Source: Bradyrhizobium hereditatis (GTDB lineage Bacteria; Pseudomonadota; Alphaproteobacteria; Rhizobiales; Xanthobacteraceae). From it: a DNA stretch of 64,000 nucleotides. The notes under the pieces are model-generated. The model saw only the letters and a list, made by a program, of their open reading frames with translations. It did no database searches and had not been told where the DNA came from. The position numbers and the translations under genes are program-made. Where the stretch lies: the NCBI RefSeq assembly GCF_020329435.1, contig NZ_JAGKJK010000025.1, forward strand, positions 1 to 64,000, given 5' to 3'. This document shows positions 18,236-26,681 of the stretch, one piece after another (position 1 is the stretch's first letter; each line of letters begins with the position of its first letter).

Positions 18236-19354
18236 TCACACCCGCATCGGCATCAGCACGTAGAGCGCGCCCTTGTTGTCCTTGTCCTGCACCAGTGTCG
18301 GAGAGCCGGGGTCGGCGAGGCGGAGCACGGCGACTTCGCCTTCGATCTGGGCGGCGATGTCGAGCAGATAGCGCGAGTTGAAGCCGATATCGAGCGCGTC
18401 GGAGGCGTACTCGACCTCCAGCTCTTCGGTGGCGCTGCCGGAATCTGGATTGGTTACCGAGAGCACCAGCTTGCCCGAGGACAAAGCGAGCTTCACTGCG
18501 CGGCCGCGCTCGCTGGAAATGGTCGAGACGCGGTCGACAGCCGCCTCGAAATCCTTCTTGTCGACGATCAGTTCCTTGTCGTTGTTCTGCGGAATGACGC
18601 GGCCGTAGTCCGGGAAGGTGCCGTCGATCAGTTTCGAGGTCAGCACGACGTTGCCGAGGGTGAAGCGGATCTTGCCCTGCGACAGCTCGATCTTGATCTC
18701 GGCTTCATTGTCCTCGATCAGCCGCTGCACCTCGCCAACCGTCTTGCGCGGCACGATCACGCCGGGCATGCCGGTGGCGCCGGAGGGCAGCGCCAGATCG
18801 ATCTGCGCCAGGCGATGGCCGTCGGTCGCCACGCCGCGCAAGGTTGCGGCCTTGGCGCTGCCGGCGGTGTGCAGATAGATGCCGTTGAGGTAGTAGCGGG
18901 TCTCTTCGGTCGAGATCGCGAACTGCGTACGATCGATCAGGCGCTTGATTTCGGAGGCGGCGAGCGCGAAGGAATGCGTCATGTCGCCGGCGGCAAGGTC
19001 CGGAAAGTCACTTTCGGGCAGGGTCTGCAGCGTGAAACGCGAGCGGCCGGCGCGGATCGCCAGCACCGAGCGGTCGCCGTCGGCTTCCAGCACGATCTGG
19101 GCGCCGTCGGGCAGTTTACGGACAATGTCGTAGAACATGTGCGCCGGCACCGTAGTGGAGCCGCCGGTCGCGGTTTCCGCCGCCAGCGTTTCGGTCACCT
19201 CGAGGTCGAGGTCAGTCGCCTTCAGCGACAGCCTGGCGTTTTCGGCGCGGACCAGCACGTTGCCGAGGATTGGAATGGTGTTGCGGCGCTCGACCACGCG
19301 ATGGACGTGACCCAGCGATTTCAGCAGTTGCGCGCGTTCGACGGTGACCTTCAT
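18236..19354 (-). CDS. dnaN: DNA polymerase III subunit beta (sliding clamp)
   Basis: Ring-shaped processivity factor of the replicative polymerase. At 372 residues it has the usual three-domain length. It begins MKVTVERAQLLKSLGHVHRV, continues with RRNTIPILGNVLVRAEN in domain 1, and has the third-domain block ALSSGKLVLSVTNPDSGSATEELEVEY. The C-terminus is ALYVLMPMRV, close to the canonical YVVMPMRL end. It lies 362 bp downstream of dnaA on the same strand. The usual direct link to recF is broken by the inserted GIY-YIG unit. Confidence 0.97.
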   Translation of the reverse strand: MKVTVERAQLLKSLGHVHRVVERRNTIPILGNVLVRAENARLSLKATDLDLEVTETLAAETATGGSTTVPAHMFYDIVRKLPDGAQIVLEADGDRSVLAIRAGRSRFTLQTLPESDFPDLAAGDMTHSFALAASEIKRLIDRTQFAISTEETRYYLNGIYLHTAGSAKAATLRGVATDGHRLAQIDLALPSGATGMPGVIVPRKTVGEVQRLIEDNEAEIKIELSQGKIRFTLGNVVLTSKLIDGTFPDYGRVIPQNNDKELIVDKKDFEAAVDRVSTISSERGRAVKLALSSGKLVLSVTNPDSGSATEELEVEYASDALDIGFNSRYLLDIAAQIEGEVAVLRLADPGSPTLVQDKDNKGALYVLMPMRV

Positions 19355-19716
19355 TGCAATACCCGCCAGAGATGGAAAAGCCGGGCGGCCTGGAAAGGCA
19401 GCGCCGCGGCATTGGAAACCCGAAAAGCCGGATCAGGATCGGATTTGATCAAACCCCCGGGGGGTCCGCAAGGTGGCGCGGATGGCCGGCCGGTGCAAGG
19501 GAGGGGGCGGGGCGTTCCCCATATTTGGCGGAAAAAGGCGGCAGAAAAAAATTCTCCCGCCCCCCAACTCGGGTTTACCCGAGTTGGGCATTAGAATTGT
19601 CGAAGTCGGATAAATCCGACTTCGATTGGATTGGGGCGGGAGAGGTTGGGGAGGAGCAAAATCCCGGAGGGGCAGGTCCAGAGGAGTCTTACCCTGTTCC
19701 TCTATTGCTGCTCGCG
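19355..19716. other. dnaA-dnaN intergenic region with two tandem hairpins
   Basis: A 362-bp gap. It contains two perfect hairpins, each with an 11-bp stem and a 4-base loop: 19562-19587 (stem CCCAACTCGGG, loop TTTA) and 19599-19624 (stem TCGAAGTCGGA, loop TAAA). On the minus strand a T-run (complement of 19546-19552) follows the first hairpin after about 10 bases, so a dnaA terminator is possible. The rest is G-rich on the plus strand (CCCCCGGGGGG near 19455). The dnaN promoter must lie here or upstream. No DnaA boxes were recognised in this gap. Confidence 0.6.
19562..19624 (-). terminator. Candidate double-hairpin terminator after dnaA
   Basis: The two 11-bp-stem hairpins described for this gap lie about 90-155 bases past the dnaA stop. 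Only the dnaN-proximal one is followed by a U-run in the RNA, and at a distance longer than in textbook terminators. An alternative is a protein- or replication-related structure. Confidence 0.4.
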
Positions 19717-21147
19717 CTATTCCTGCAATTGCCGCTTCAGCGACTCGACCTCTTCGGACAGCGCCGTGTCCCGCGCCACCAGTGCCTCGATCTTGCGCAC
19801 GGCATGCAGCACAGTGGTGTGGTCGCGTCCGCCGAACCGGCGGCCGATCTCGGGCAGCGAACGCAGGGTCAGCGTCTTAGCCAGATACATCGCGACCTGA
19901 CGCGGCCGCACCACATTCGCCGTCCGCCGCGAGGACAAGAGATCCGAACGGCTGACGTTGTATTGACGGGCGACGACGCGCTGGATGTCCTCGATCTTGA
20001 TCCGCTTGGGTTCCTGCGGACGGATCAGGTCGCGCACCTCGCGCTCGGCCATCTCCAGCGTCACCGGCTGGTTGTTAAGCTTGGAGTGAGCGAGCAGGCG
20101 GTTGATGGCGCCTTCGAGGTCGCGGCCGTTATGGGTGATGGTGCGGGCCAGATAATCCAGCACGGCTTCCGGCACGTCGAAGCTCGCGTGATGCGCGCGG
20201 GCGGCCGCCACGCGCGACTTCAGTATTCCGAGCCGCAGCTCTTCGCCGAGCGAACCCATCTCCACGACGAGGCCGCCGGCCAGCCGCGAGCGCACGCGGT
20301 CGTCGAGGCTCTCGAGATCCGACGGCGGACGGTCGGCGGCGATCACCACCTGGCGGCCGGCATCGATCAGGGCGTTCAGCGTGTGGCAGAACTCCGCCTG
20401 CGTCGACTTGCCCTGCAGGAACTGCAGATCGTCGATCACGAGCACGTCGATGCCGCGCAGCGCTTCCTTGAACGCCAGCGCCGTCTGCGTTTTCAACGCG
20501 GCGACGAAGCCGTACATGAACTTCTCGGCCGTGAGATAGAGCACTTTGCGTTCGCCGCTGGAATTGCCGGCCCATGTCACCGCCTGCAACAGATGAGTTT
20601 TGCCGAGGCCGACGCCGGCGTGAATATAGAGAGGGTTGAACATCACGGGATCGCCACGGCGTCCTTCAGCGACTTGGCGCGCCGCCGCGTGGGCCAGCGT
20701 GTTGGAGCGGCCGATCACGAAGCTTGCAAAGGTCAGGCGCGGGTCGAGCGGCGAGCCGCCGAGCGCATCATGGCTGGCCGATACCGGCGCCGTCGCGGTC
20801 GCGCGCAGCTCAGGCGCGGGCCGGCCGTTGGCCTGCTCGATGCGGCGCTGCTCGGCCGGCGCGGTTGCGTCCTTGGCGGGTGCCGTCGACCGCATCGCAG
20901 AGCGCACGGTGAGATCGATCCGGTGCACTTCCGGCATCTCGGCCTGCCAGCAGGTCAGGACGCGGTCAGCGTAATGCGCCTGGATCCAGCTCTTGAGGAA
21001 ACGCGTTGGCACCGACAGATGCACGGCTTCGTCCTGCACGCCTTCAAGATCCATGCGCGCAAACCAGCTGGTGTAGACGTCCTCGCCCACACTCGTCCGC
21101 AACCGTCCCTTCACGCGCGACCAGCGATCCTGTTCCGTATTTGTCAT
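19717..21147 (-). CDS. dnaA: Chromosomal replication initiator protein DnaA
   Basis: AAA+ ATPase that binds DnaA boxes and opens the origin. The 476 residues show domain I (SRVKGRLRTSVGEDVYTSWF), an Ala/Pro-rich linker (domain II), domain III with Walker A GVGLGKTHLLQAV and Walker B DVLVIDDLQFLQGK, the sensor region, and domain IV with the DNA-binding signature FGGRDHTTVLHAVRKIE. Length and order are typical for alphaproteobacteria. It is followed by dnaN and preceded at distance by rpsT on the same strand. The long upstream gap probably holds its promoter. Confidence 0.98.
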   Translation of the reverse strand: MTNTEQDRWSRVKGRLRTSVGEDVYTSWFARMDLEGVQDEAVHLSVPTRFLKSWIQAHYADRVLTCWQAEMPEVHRIDLTVRSAMRSTAPAKDATAPAEQRRIEQANGRPAPELRATATAPVSASHDALGGSPLDPRLTFASFVIGRSNTLAHAAARQVAEGRRGDPVMFNPLYIHAGVGLGKTHLLQAVTWAGNSSGERKVLYLTAEKFMYGFVAALKTQTALAFKEALRGIDVLVIDDLQFLQGKSTQAEFCHTLNALIDAGRQVVIAADRPPSDLESLDDRVRSRLAGGLVVEMGSLGEELRLGILKSRVAAARAHHASFDVPEAVLDYLARTITHNGRDLEGAINRLLAHSKLNNQPVTLEMAEREVRDLIRPQEPKRIKIEDIQRVVARQYNVSRSDLLSSRRTANVVRPRQVAMYLAKTLTLRSLPEIGRRFGGRDHTTVLHAVRKIEALVARDTALSEEVESLKRQLQE

Positions 21148-22404
21148 TGCCTGAGAACTTTTCTGAATGAGTAATGTTGCTTTTTGTGAAATCGACTGAC
21201 CGGCCCCTTGCAGGTTTCCTGCCAGACGAGACCTCGAAGCGGCGCTTTTCAGTCACCAGACAAAGATCAGGCGTTCGGCGGAATCGCCGTTGCTCAGATC
21301 AAGGGCTGGATGGAGTGAGAAAGCTACCGTGAGGTCAGTGCGTACTCGACGGTCTACCCGGAGCTCGCGTGGGGGGACGGCTGAAAAGATTGCTCAGGGA
21401 TTCTGAAATGGTTGCGATGGAAATGAGCGTGCTGAATGTCGCGTTGATTCCGTAATGCATAGTACCTCCCCCTCTCGCCGCGAAAACGCGCGACGAGCAA
21501 TCAGATCACCAGTGTTTCAAAGCCAGTCTGCCGCCACCGAACGTCCGCTTAGTTCGACGCTGCGCCGCCGCGTACCTCAGTCTGTCGTCTTCAACACGTT
21601 CACGAGCTTCGCGTTCCCAATCGTTGCTTCGTCAGCAAGCATCTTATTCCCCTTGTCCGGAACGCGCCTGATACTGAGCGCCACGTCGGGAAATTTAGAC
21701 ACAGAACTACCGTCCCCATATTGCTATGAGCTGCCAACTCAGCTTCGCTTGGAAAGCGTCGCTAACGCGCACACCGCCGCCGATTTGCACGTCCGCTCTT
21801 GGGTCTCATACCGCGCTGGTCAGGAGAGCCTTGAGCGTCGCGAACGAGTAACAAATACACCAAGCGCGATTTCTGACAATCCGTGATTCGACGTCGTTCC
21901 GGGACTCTCCGTCGGTGTTGCAACACTGCAATTGCGAAACTCCACACCAAGTTTTTGAATCACCGTACAGAATCCCGCGTCGCCAACATGCGTGACAGTT
22001 TTCGTTGCACGCGCAAAATTTTTTAAGAAATCGTTACAATCGTGGTTACCCGGACCGATTTTCAAAACGCTTGTCCTCGCTATGTGGATAAGTGATTAGC
22101 GAAGCGAAGTTTTTCGCGATTGCTTTTGCAGGGTAACCCGAGCGGCGGTGATGACACCGGCGATGAATTGATCGGCCATTGGCGATCGCGCTTGTCGCAA
22201 TGCGCGTGACAGCGCATGTGCAGCAAGTCGCATCCTCGTAAAATTACGGGTGCGAGAAATGTGACACGGCAGCCGGCGTTCAGCAATGAGACAATTGAAT
22301 TGTCACAGTCGATCCTGCGCGTGCGGTTCGATGTGTGTCTGGAATTCAACAGCACGCATGCTCGTGACGAAATGGATTTTCGTTCGCGCTCGCGTGACAT
22401 GATC
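21148..22404. other. Long non-coding region between rpsT and dnaA
   Basis: About 1.26 kb without a convincing gene; the open frames here have Ser/Arg-rich compositions unlike protein. It contains a perfect DnaA box on the minus strand (22083-22091), an AT-rich stretch (about 22010-22065) beside it, and seven GANTC sites at 21281, 21399, 21446, 21885, 21903, 21957 and 21970, the target of the CcrM cell-cycle methylase. A dnaA control region is the simplest reading. A replication origin is possible but not shown, because a cluster of boxes is missing. Confidence 0.55.
22083..22091 (-). promoter_or_regulatory. Perfect DnaA box (TTATCCACA)
   Basis: The plus strand reads TGTGGATAA, the exact complement of the consensus DnaA box. 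It is flanked on one side by AT-rich DNA (AAAATTTTTTAAGAAATCG). It is about 940 bases upstream of the dnaA start and could mediate autoregulation or mark an origin-like site. Confidence 0.6.
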
Positions 22405-22437
22405 AAAAAGGAAAAGCCCGGCGAAGCCGGGCTTTGA
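22405..22437 (-). terminator. Rho-independent terminator of rpsT
   Basis: Perfect stem AAAGCCCGGC / GCCGGGCTTT (22413-22422 and 22426-22435) with a three-base loop. On the minus strand it is followed by TTCCTTTTTGATC. It starts 24 bases after the rpsT stop, so it separates rpsT from dnaA transcription. Confidence 0.88.
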
Positions 22438-22458
22438 TGAATGGATATTTCTATCAGT

Positions 22459-22725
22459 TCACTTCGCGAGCTTGGCGATCGCGTGCGTGAGGCGCGACAC
22501 CTTCCGGCTCGCATTGTTCTTGTGAATGATGTTGCGCTGAGCCGCCTGCATCAGTTCAGGTTCAGCGCGCTTCATCGCCTTCAGTGCCGCCTCGCGATCA
22601 CCGCTCTTGATCGCTTCCTCAACGGTGCGGACTGCGCCGCGCATTTGGGTGCGACGCGACTTGTTGACGATGGTGCGGCGGGCAATCTTGCGGGTCGCCT
22701 TTTTGGCGGAAGAGGTATTGGCCAT
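22459..22725 (-). CDS. rpsT: 30S ribosomal protein S20
   Basis: Primary 16S rRNA-binding protein of the small subunit body. The 88-residue product has the canonical basic start MANTSSAKKATRKIARRTIV, the KSRRTQMRGAVRTVEEAI helix and the end NNASRKVSRLTHAIAKL. It is upstream of dnaA on the same strand, as in many alphaproteobacteria, and has its own strong terminator. The gene usually found directly before it in relatives (an enoyl-CoA hydratase or mutM) is not present in this window. Confidence 0.97.
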   Translation of the reverse strand: MANTSSAKKATRKIARRTIVNKSRRTQMRGAVRTVEEAIKSGDREAALKAMKRAEPELMQAAQRNIIHKNNASRKVSRLTHAIAKLAK

Positions 22726-23096
22726 ATCTCAACTATCCTTCGGCTGTCGTCGCTCGGGTGGTCGGGCTTGAGCGCGCCGGCCGTTCAAATTGCGTGATCG
22801 ACGCTGGTTGTGTTTTCCAGGGTGTTCTGACGTAAGCCGTTCTTGAGGTGCCATGGACGGAAGCCAAGATGCTAGCCGTAAGCGGCGCTGCTCAAAGAAC
22901 AGCGGCGGCGGGATTGCGCCCGCCGCCATTGGGGGTCTTATAGAGGGCGAGTCCTGCACCGTCAACGCTTTCCACCCTCTCCGGCAGGCCGGGAAGGGGT
23001 GAAAATGGCCCGTAAGGTGCTGACGAGGTTGAATTTCCGGGGGGCTCCCGGTATGGCCTGACGGCCGCCTGGGGCGACAGATATCTAAGGTGACGC
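22726..23096. other. Divergent intergenic region, rpsT and small membrane protein
   Basis: About 370 bp. A GC-rich hairpin (stem GGCGGCGGG / CCCGCCGCC, 22905-22913 and 22920-22928, six-base loop) lies about 180 bases upstream of rpsT. No open frame is convincing. Promoters for both flanking genes are expected here; none was confidently recognised. Confidence 0.5.
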
Positions 23097-23414
23097 ATGA
23101 TCCGCGGTTTTTTCCGGCTTATTGGCCTCCTGCTGCTGGCCGGCGGATTCGTCTTCATGGTCTATGACGGGGCCAGGTTCGTTGCCGACCAGACCCTGCG
23201 GTTCACCCGGTTTGGCCAGTTCTGGAACGACGTCCATCAGTCCAGCCAGCTTGCGTTCCGGACCTGGGTCGAGAGTGTCGCGCCCTGGCTCTGGAACAGC
23301 GTCATCAAGGTGCTGCTGGACCAGCCGGTTTTTGCCGTGCTGGGCGTGGTCGGCATTCTCTTGATGATCCTGTTCCGTCCGCGCAAGCCGCTGATCGGCT
23401 ATTCGCGGGACTGA
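23097..23414 (+). CDS. Small conserved-looking membrane protein
   Basis: A 105-residue protein with one hydrophobic segment near each end: LIGLLLLAGGFVFMVYDGA (about residues 8-26) and VFAVLGVVGILLMILF (about 78-93). The amphipathic middle part is rich in Trp and Phe (FRTWVESVAPWLWNSVIKVLL). The short basic tail (RPRKPLIGYSRD) is likely cytoplasmic. AAGGTGA lies 4 bases before the ATG. It precedes msrA by 126 bp on the same strand. I do not recognise a named family and infer only an inner-membrane location. Confidence 0.75.
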   Translation: MIRGFFRLIGLLLLAGGFVFMVYDGARFVADQTLRFTRFGQFWNDVHQSSQLAFRTWVESVAPWLWNSVIKVLLDQPVFAVLGVVGILLMILFRPRKPLIGYSRD

Positions 23415-23540
23415 CCGGGGCCGGCTTTCCGTCCGCGGGGCGCGGGTAACAGGGCTGCGGCAACGGGCGTAAAGACATATATAGAGGTCCAACCGGCGAT
23501 ACCGTCGTCGTCTCGCCGCTGTCCCCGCCCGGAGGTACCC

Positions 23541-24197
23541 ATGTTGTTCATGCGCAAATCCACCGCGTTGCCGAGTGCAGCCGAAGCGCTGCCGGGCCGT
23601 GCCACCCCGATACCGACCGCCACCACGCACTTCGTCAACGGCCGCAAGTTGCAGCCGCCCTATCCCGCGGGCCTCGAGCAGGCGGTGTTTGGTCTTGGCT
23701 GTTTCTGGGGCGCGGAGCGCAAGTTCTGGGAGCTTGGTGAGGGCATCTATGCGACCGCCGTCGGTTATGCCGGCGGGCACACGCCCAACCCGACCTATGA
23801 AGAGGTTTGTTCGGGCCGCACCGGTCACACCGAAGTGGTGCTGGTCGTGTTCGATCCGAAGAAGATCTCCTACGAGCAGCTCCTGAAGACGTTTTGGGAA
23901 AATCACGATCCGACGCAGGGCATGCGCCAGGGCAATGATGTCGGCACCCAGTATCGCTCGGCGATTTACACGTTCAGTGACGCGCAGCGCAAAGCCGCCG
24001 AGGAATCGAAGGGCGTGTATCAGAAGGCGCTCGCCGCAAGGGGGCTCGGCGCCATCACCACCGAGATTGCGCCATCGGGTGAATTCTATTTCGCCGAGGA
24101 CTACCATCAGCAATATCTCGCCAAGAACCCGGCGGGCTATTGCGGCTTGGGCGGCACCGGCGTGTCGTGCCCTATCGGCCTCGGTGTGACCGCCTGA
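23541..24197 (+). CDS. msrA: Peptide-methionine (S)-S-oxide reductase
   Basis: Repairs oxidised methionine (S epimer) in proteins, with electrons from thioredoxin. The catalytic motif GLGCFWGAERKFWEL is present with the nucleophilic Cys, followed by the MsrA blocks VGYAGGHTPNPTYEEVCSG and HTEVVLVVFDP and the substrate-site YRSAIYTFS. Candidate resolving cysteines are in YCGLGGTGVSCP near the end. At 218 residues it is the alphaproteobacterial long form with an about 50-residue N-terminal extension. ATG 23541 has GGAGG seven bases before it. No msrB is adjacent. Confidence 0.95.
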   Translation: MLFMRKSTALPSAAEALPGRATPIPTATTHFVNGRKLQPPYPAGLEQAVFGLGCFWGAERKFWELGEGIYATAVGYAGGHTPNPTYEEVCSGRTGHTEVVLVVFDPKKISYEQLLKTFWENHDPTQGMRQGNDVGTQYRSAIYTFSDAQRKAAEESKGVYQKALAARGLGAITTEIAPSGEFYFAEDYHQQYLAKNPAGYCGLGGTGVSCPIGLGVTA

Positions 24198-24207
24198 CTC
24201 TTGCTTA

Positions 24208-24340
24208 CCTCTCCCCGTTTGCGGGGAGAGGTCGACGCGCTCTTGCGCGGCGGGTGAGGGGGTACAGGTATCTCGGCAGTCGCATTCGCGGAGAGAGGCC
24301 CCTCACCCCAACCCTCTCCCCGCAAGGGCGGGGCGAGGGA
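24208..24340. repeat. Palindromic intergenic repeat (CCTCTCCCC...GGGGAGAGG type)
   Basis: Begins with a hairpin of 9-bp arms (24208-24231: CCTCTCCCC, six-base loop, GGGGAGAGG) and ends with the related CCTCACCCCAACCCTCTCCC block and a GGGGCGAGGG partner, so the whole 133 bp can fold on itself. This is a different class from the GTCAT-bounded units. It follows the msrA stop by 10 bases. Confidence 0.75.
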
Positions 24341-24430
24341 GCTCGTCCGTGCTAGTCCTTCCAGCCGACCCTGCAAAAACTCTTTGTTAACCATACCCGG
24401 TGCAAGACTAGAGCCTGTCTCGCTTTGGGG

Positions 24431-25192
24431 ATGGGCTGGGTGCGGGTTGTGCGCGCGTTTCGACTACCGATCACTGCGATCATCACCGCGCTCGCGCTGT
24501 CGGGTTGCATGCGCGCGACCGGGCCGGTTGCCTTCGCGCCGCAAGGCGACCTCGATTCCATGGCCTATGGCCAGCCTGGCAGCCCACCGCCGCAGGCGGT
24601 CGCAGCTGAGTCCGGCGGCGCCATCGGCGCGCTTCGTGCCGCCTTCGCCGCGTCGCCACGCGCCGCATCGCCACCGCCTGACGTCGCTGCGGCACACGCG
24701 GCCTATGTCGAACCCGCGCCTGTGCGATACGACCGGGCCTATCATCTCGATGCCGGCGACAAGCTGCGCGTCGTCGTCTACGGCCAGGAAGGGCTCACCA
24801 ACACCTACGCGGTCAGCGCCGGCGGTTCGATCACGATGCCGCTGATCGGTTCGGTGATGGCGCGCGGCCGCACCACGGCCGGACTGGCGGCGGAGATTTC
24901 GGCAAAGCTGCGCGCCGGGTTCATCAGGGAACCATCTGTCGCGGTGGAGATCGAGGCGTACCGGCCGTTCTTCATTCTCGGCGAGGTCGCAGCACCCGGG
25001 CAATATCCCTATGTTCCCAATATGACGGCCGAGAGTGCGGTGGCGATCGCTGGCGGCTTCTCGCCGCGCGCCCGCCGCGATCGCGTCACCATCACCCACA
25101 CCGACGCCTCTGGAACTTCGCGCTTCGTCGTCTCGCCCGCCAGTCCAATTAGTCCCGGCGATACCGTGCTCGTTGGCGAGCGCTGGTTCTAG
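24431..25192 (+). CDS. Polysaccharide export outer-membrane lipoprotein (Wza/GumB type)
   Basis: Likely outer-membrane channel or auxiliary component for capsule or exopolysaccharide export. The start is a lipoprotein signal with lipobox LALSGC (Cys at about residue 25), followed by a low-complexity Ala/Pro linker. The Poly_export domain reads YHLDAGDKLRVVVYGQEGLTN and a SLBB-like domain starts near FFILGEVAAPGQYPY. About 253 residues is the short form that lacks the C-terminal membrane helix of Wza. ATG 24431 is used; TTG 24425 is an in-frame alternative. No polymerase or Wzc-like genes are adjacent, so it is an orphan here. Confidence 0.87.
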   Translation: MGWVRVVRAFRLPITAIITALALSGCMRATGPVAFAPQGDLDSMAYGQPGSPPPQAVAAESGGAIGALRAAFAASPRAASPPPDVAAAHAAYVEPAPVRYDRAYHLDAGDKLRVVVYGQEGLTNTYAVSAGGSITMPLIGSVMARGRTTAGLAAEISAKLRAGFIREPSVAVEIEAYRPFFILGEVAAPGQYPYVPNMTAESAVAIAGGFSPRARRDRVTITHTDASGTSRFVVSPASPISPGDTVLVGERWF

Positions 25193-25501
25193 AACGCGTC
25201 TTCCATCGAGCGCCTATTTGAACGGCTCCTTGAGCATTTGCGTCAGGCAAATGCCTCGCATTTGGCCAAGAAAATTCATCATCTGTTGCGCGTCACCGCG
25301 GATGCTATGTGAGCGGTCTAACCAGCAGTGGCGAGACTGCAGCTTCGCACGTGTCCGGACGTTTACGTGCGGTGAATTGGCGCTATGCGCGAAATGCGTT
25401 CAAAAGCATGTTCCATCTTGCGCTGCAGCGATGTAGAAACCGCGTCGTTGAATCGAGGCGCGCCGGTTGCCGGTAGAGTGCCTGCAATCCGGAGTATGAC
25501 C
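25193..25501. other. Intergenic region before the first Bug-type gene
   Basis: About 310 bp. An open frame runs from 25385 into the next gene but shows no homology before the signal peptide. A short self-complementary patch (GCATTTGCG...CAAATGC) near 25235-25263 is the only structure noticed. Promoter presumed but not identified. Confidence 0.4.
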
Positions 25502-26509
25502 ATGAACTATCATTTGCCGGTCAGCGTGGTGCGCGCGGCGACTGCAGTAGCCTTGTTCGCTTCCATTGCCGTGACGGCCTTGTGTGCCTCCTCGCATCAG
25601 GCATCAGCGGCGGATCCTTATCCGAGCCGCCGCATCACGTTCGTGGTGCCCTATCCCGCGGGCGGCGCCACCGACGTTCTGGCCCGTTTGCTTGCCAACA
25701 AGCTGCAGGAGTCGTGGAAGACGACCGTCGTGGTCGAGAACAAGTCGGGCGGCGGCGGCGTGGTCGGCAATGATTACGTGGCCAAGGCGCAGCCCGATGG
25801 CTACACCGTGCTGATCGGCATCACGCAGATCATCCAGGCGCCGAGCCTCGTTTCGAAGCTGCCCTACGACGTCTTCAAGGATCTCGCGCCGGTTACCCAG
25901 ATCGCTCTGTCGACCATCGTTCTGGTGGTCCCCGAACAGCAGCCGATCAAGTCGGTCAAGGAGCTGATCGATTATGCCAAGGCGAATCCTGGTAAGCCTT
26001 ACGGCACCTTTGGCAACGCCACGACCTCACATCTCTATGGCGAACTCCTCAAGAAGGTCGCCGATATCGACATGACCCACGTCCCCTACCGTGGTTCGGC
26101 TCCGCTGACCAACGACCTGCTCGCCAACACGGTGACCTCAGCGTTTCAGGACCTGACAACGGCGAGCGCGCAAATCAAGGCCGGCAAGCTCCGGGCGCTG
26201 GCGGTCGGCGGCGAAAAGCGCAGGAAGGCGCTGCCTGACGTGCCGACGATGGCCGAACTCGGCTATCCCGGCTTTGAGATCGAAGGCTGGCTTGGCGTGT
26301 TCGTACCCGCCGCAACGCCCAAGGAGATCGTGAAGAAGCTTTCGGATGAACTCGCCCGCATCATCGCCTCGCCCGAGGGCGTTGCCGGGATCGAGACGCT
26401 CAGCCTTATCCCGGTGGGTGGATCGGCGGAAGACTTCGAGAAAGCCCTGCGTCGCGACCACGCGAAATGGGCCGATGTCGTGAAGGCTACCGGCGTCAAG
26501 GGCGAGTGA
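25502..26509 (+). CDS. Bug/TctC family solute-binding protein
   Basis: Periplasmic binding protein of the tripartite tricarboxylate transporter family; such proteins bind small carboxylates. A Sec signal ends at about ASSHQASA, with the mature start ADPYPSRRITFVVPY. Family hallmarks follow: PAGGATDVLARLLANKL, VENKSGGGGVVGNDYVAK, PDGYTVLIG and the domain-2 motif DMTHVPYRGSAPLTNDLLA. ATG 25502 is preferred because GGAG lies seven bases upstream; 25496 is an in-frame alternative. No tctA or tctB is nearby, so it is an orphan receptor; orphan Bug proteins are common in some proteobacteria. A second one is at 37087. Confidence 0.92.
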   Translation: MNYHLPVSVVRAATAVALFASIAVTALCASSHQASAADPYPSRRITFVVPYPAGGATDVLARLLANKLQESWKTTVVVENKSGGGGVVGNDYVAKAQPDGYTVLIGITQIIQAPSLVSKLPYDVFKDLAPVTQIALSTIVLVVPEQQPIKSVKELIDYAKANPGKPYGTFGNATTSHLYGELLKKVADIDMTHVPYRGSAPLTNDLLANTVTSAFQDLTTASAQIKAGKLRALAVGGEKRRKALPDVPTMAELGYPGFEIEGWLGVFVPAATPKEIVKKLSDELARIIASPEGVAGIETLSLIPVGGSAEDFEKALRRDHAKWADVVKATGVKGE

Positions 26510-26524
26510 AGCGGAGAGAGGGTT

Positions 26525-26673
26525 TGTCATTGCCGGGCTTGACCCGGCAATCCATCCCTCTTCAAGAAATCTTCTTGATGGATGCGCGGGTCCCGACTAC
26601 GCCCAAGGCTTCGCCGCGGCAATCCCGTGCGGCGCGCCGAAGCTTTAGCGGAGGCGGCAAGCCCGCGCATGAC
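26525..26673. repeat. GTCAT...ATGAC unit with a nested second repeat
   Basis: The left end (26525-26556) matches 32 bases of one arm of the GIY-YIG unit at 17.9 kb. The right part is another palindrome, GCGCGGGTC / CAAGCCCGCGC, that appears split by about 65 bp of a different sequence rich in GGCTTCGCCG and GAAGCTTTAGCGG. The right end stops 8 bases before the stop codon of the next (minus-strand) gene. It has no nuclease gene. Confidence 0.75.
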
Positions 26674-26681
26674 GAGTTTCG

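Noticed and set aside
18194..21174. Very long plus-strand open frames opposite dnaN and dnaA
   Set aside because: They are antisense to two certain genes in a GC-rich genome, where mirror frames stay open; their His/Gln/Arg-rich composition matches that of artefacts.
21455..21886. 143-codon frame in the dnaA upstream region
   Set aside because: Ser/Arg/Thr-rich, no domain, no ribosome-binding site; the region looks regulatory.
21148..22404. Definite oriC
   Set aside because: Only one consensus DnaA box was found; without GC-skew data or a cluster of boxes the origin cannot be placed here.
22080..22514. 144-codon frame crossing the rpsT terminator
   Set aside because: Overlaps rpsT and a strong terminator, and has no protein-like composition.
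25385..25501. Longer N-terminus of the first Bug protein
   Set aside because: The extra 37-39 residues precede a normal signal peptide and have no homology; ATG 25502 has the better ribosome-binding site.
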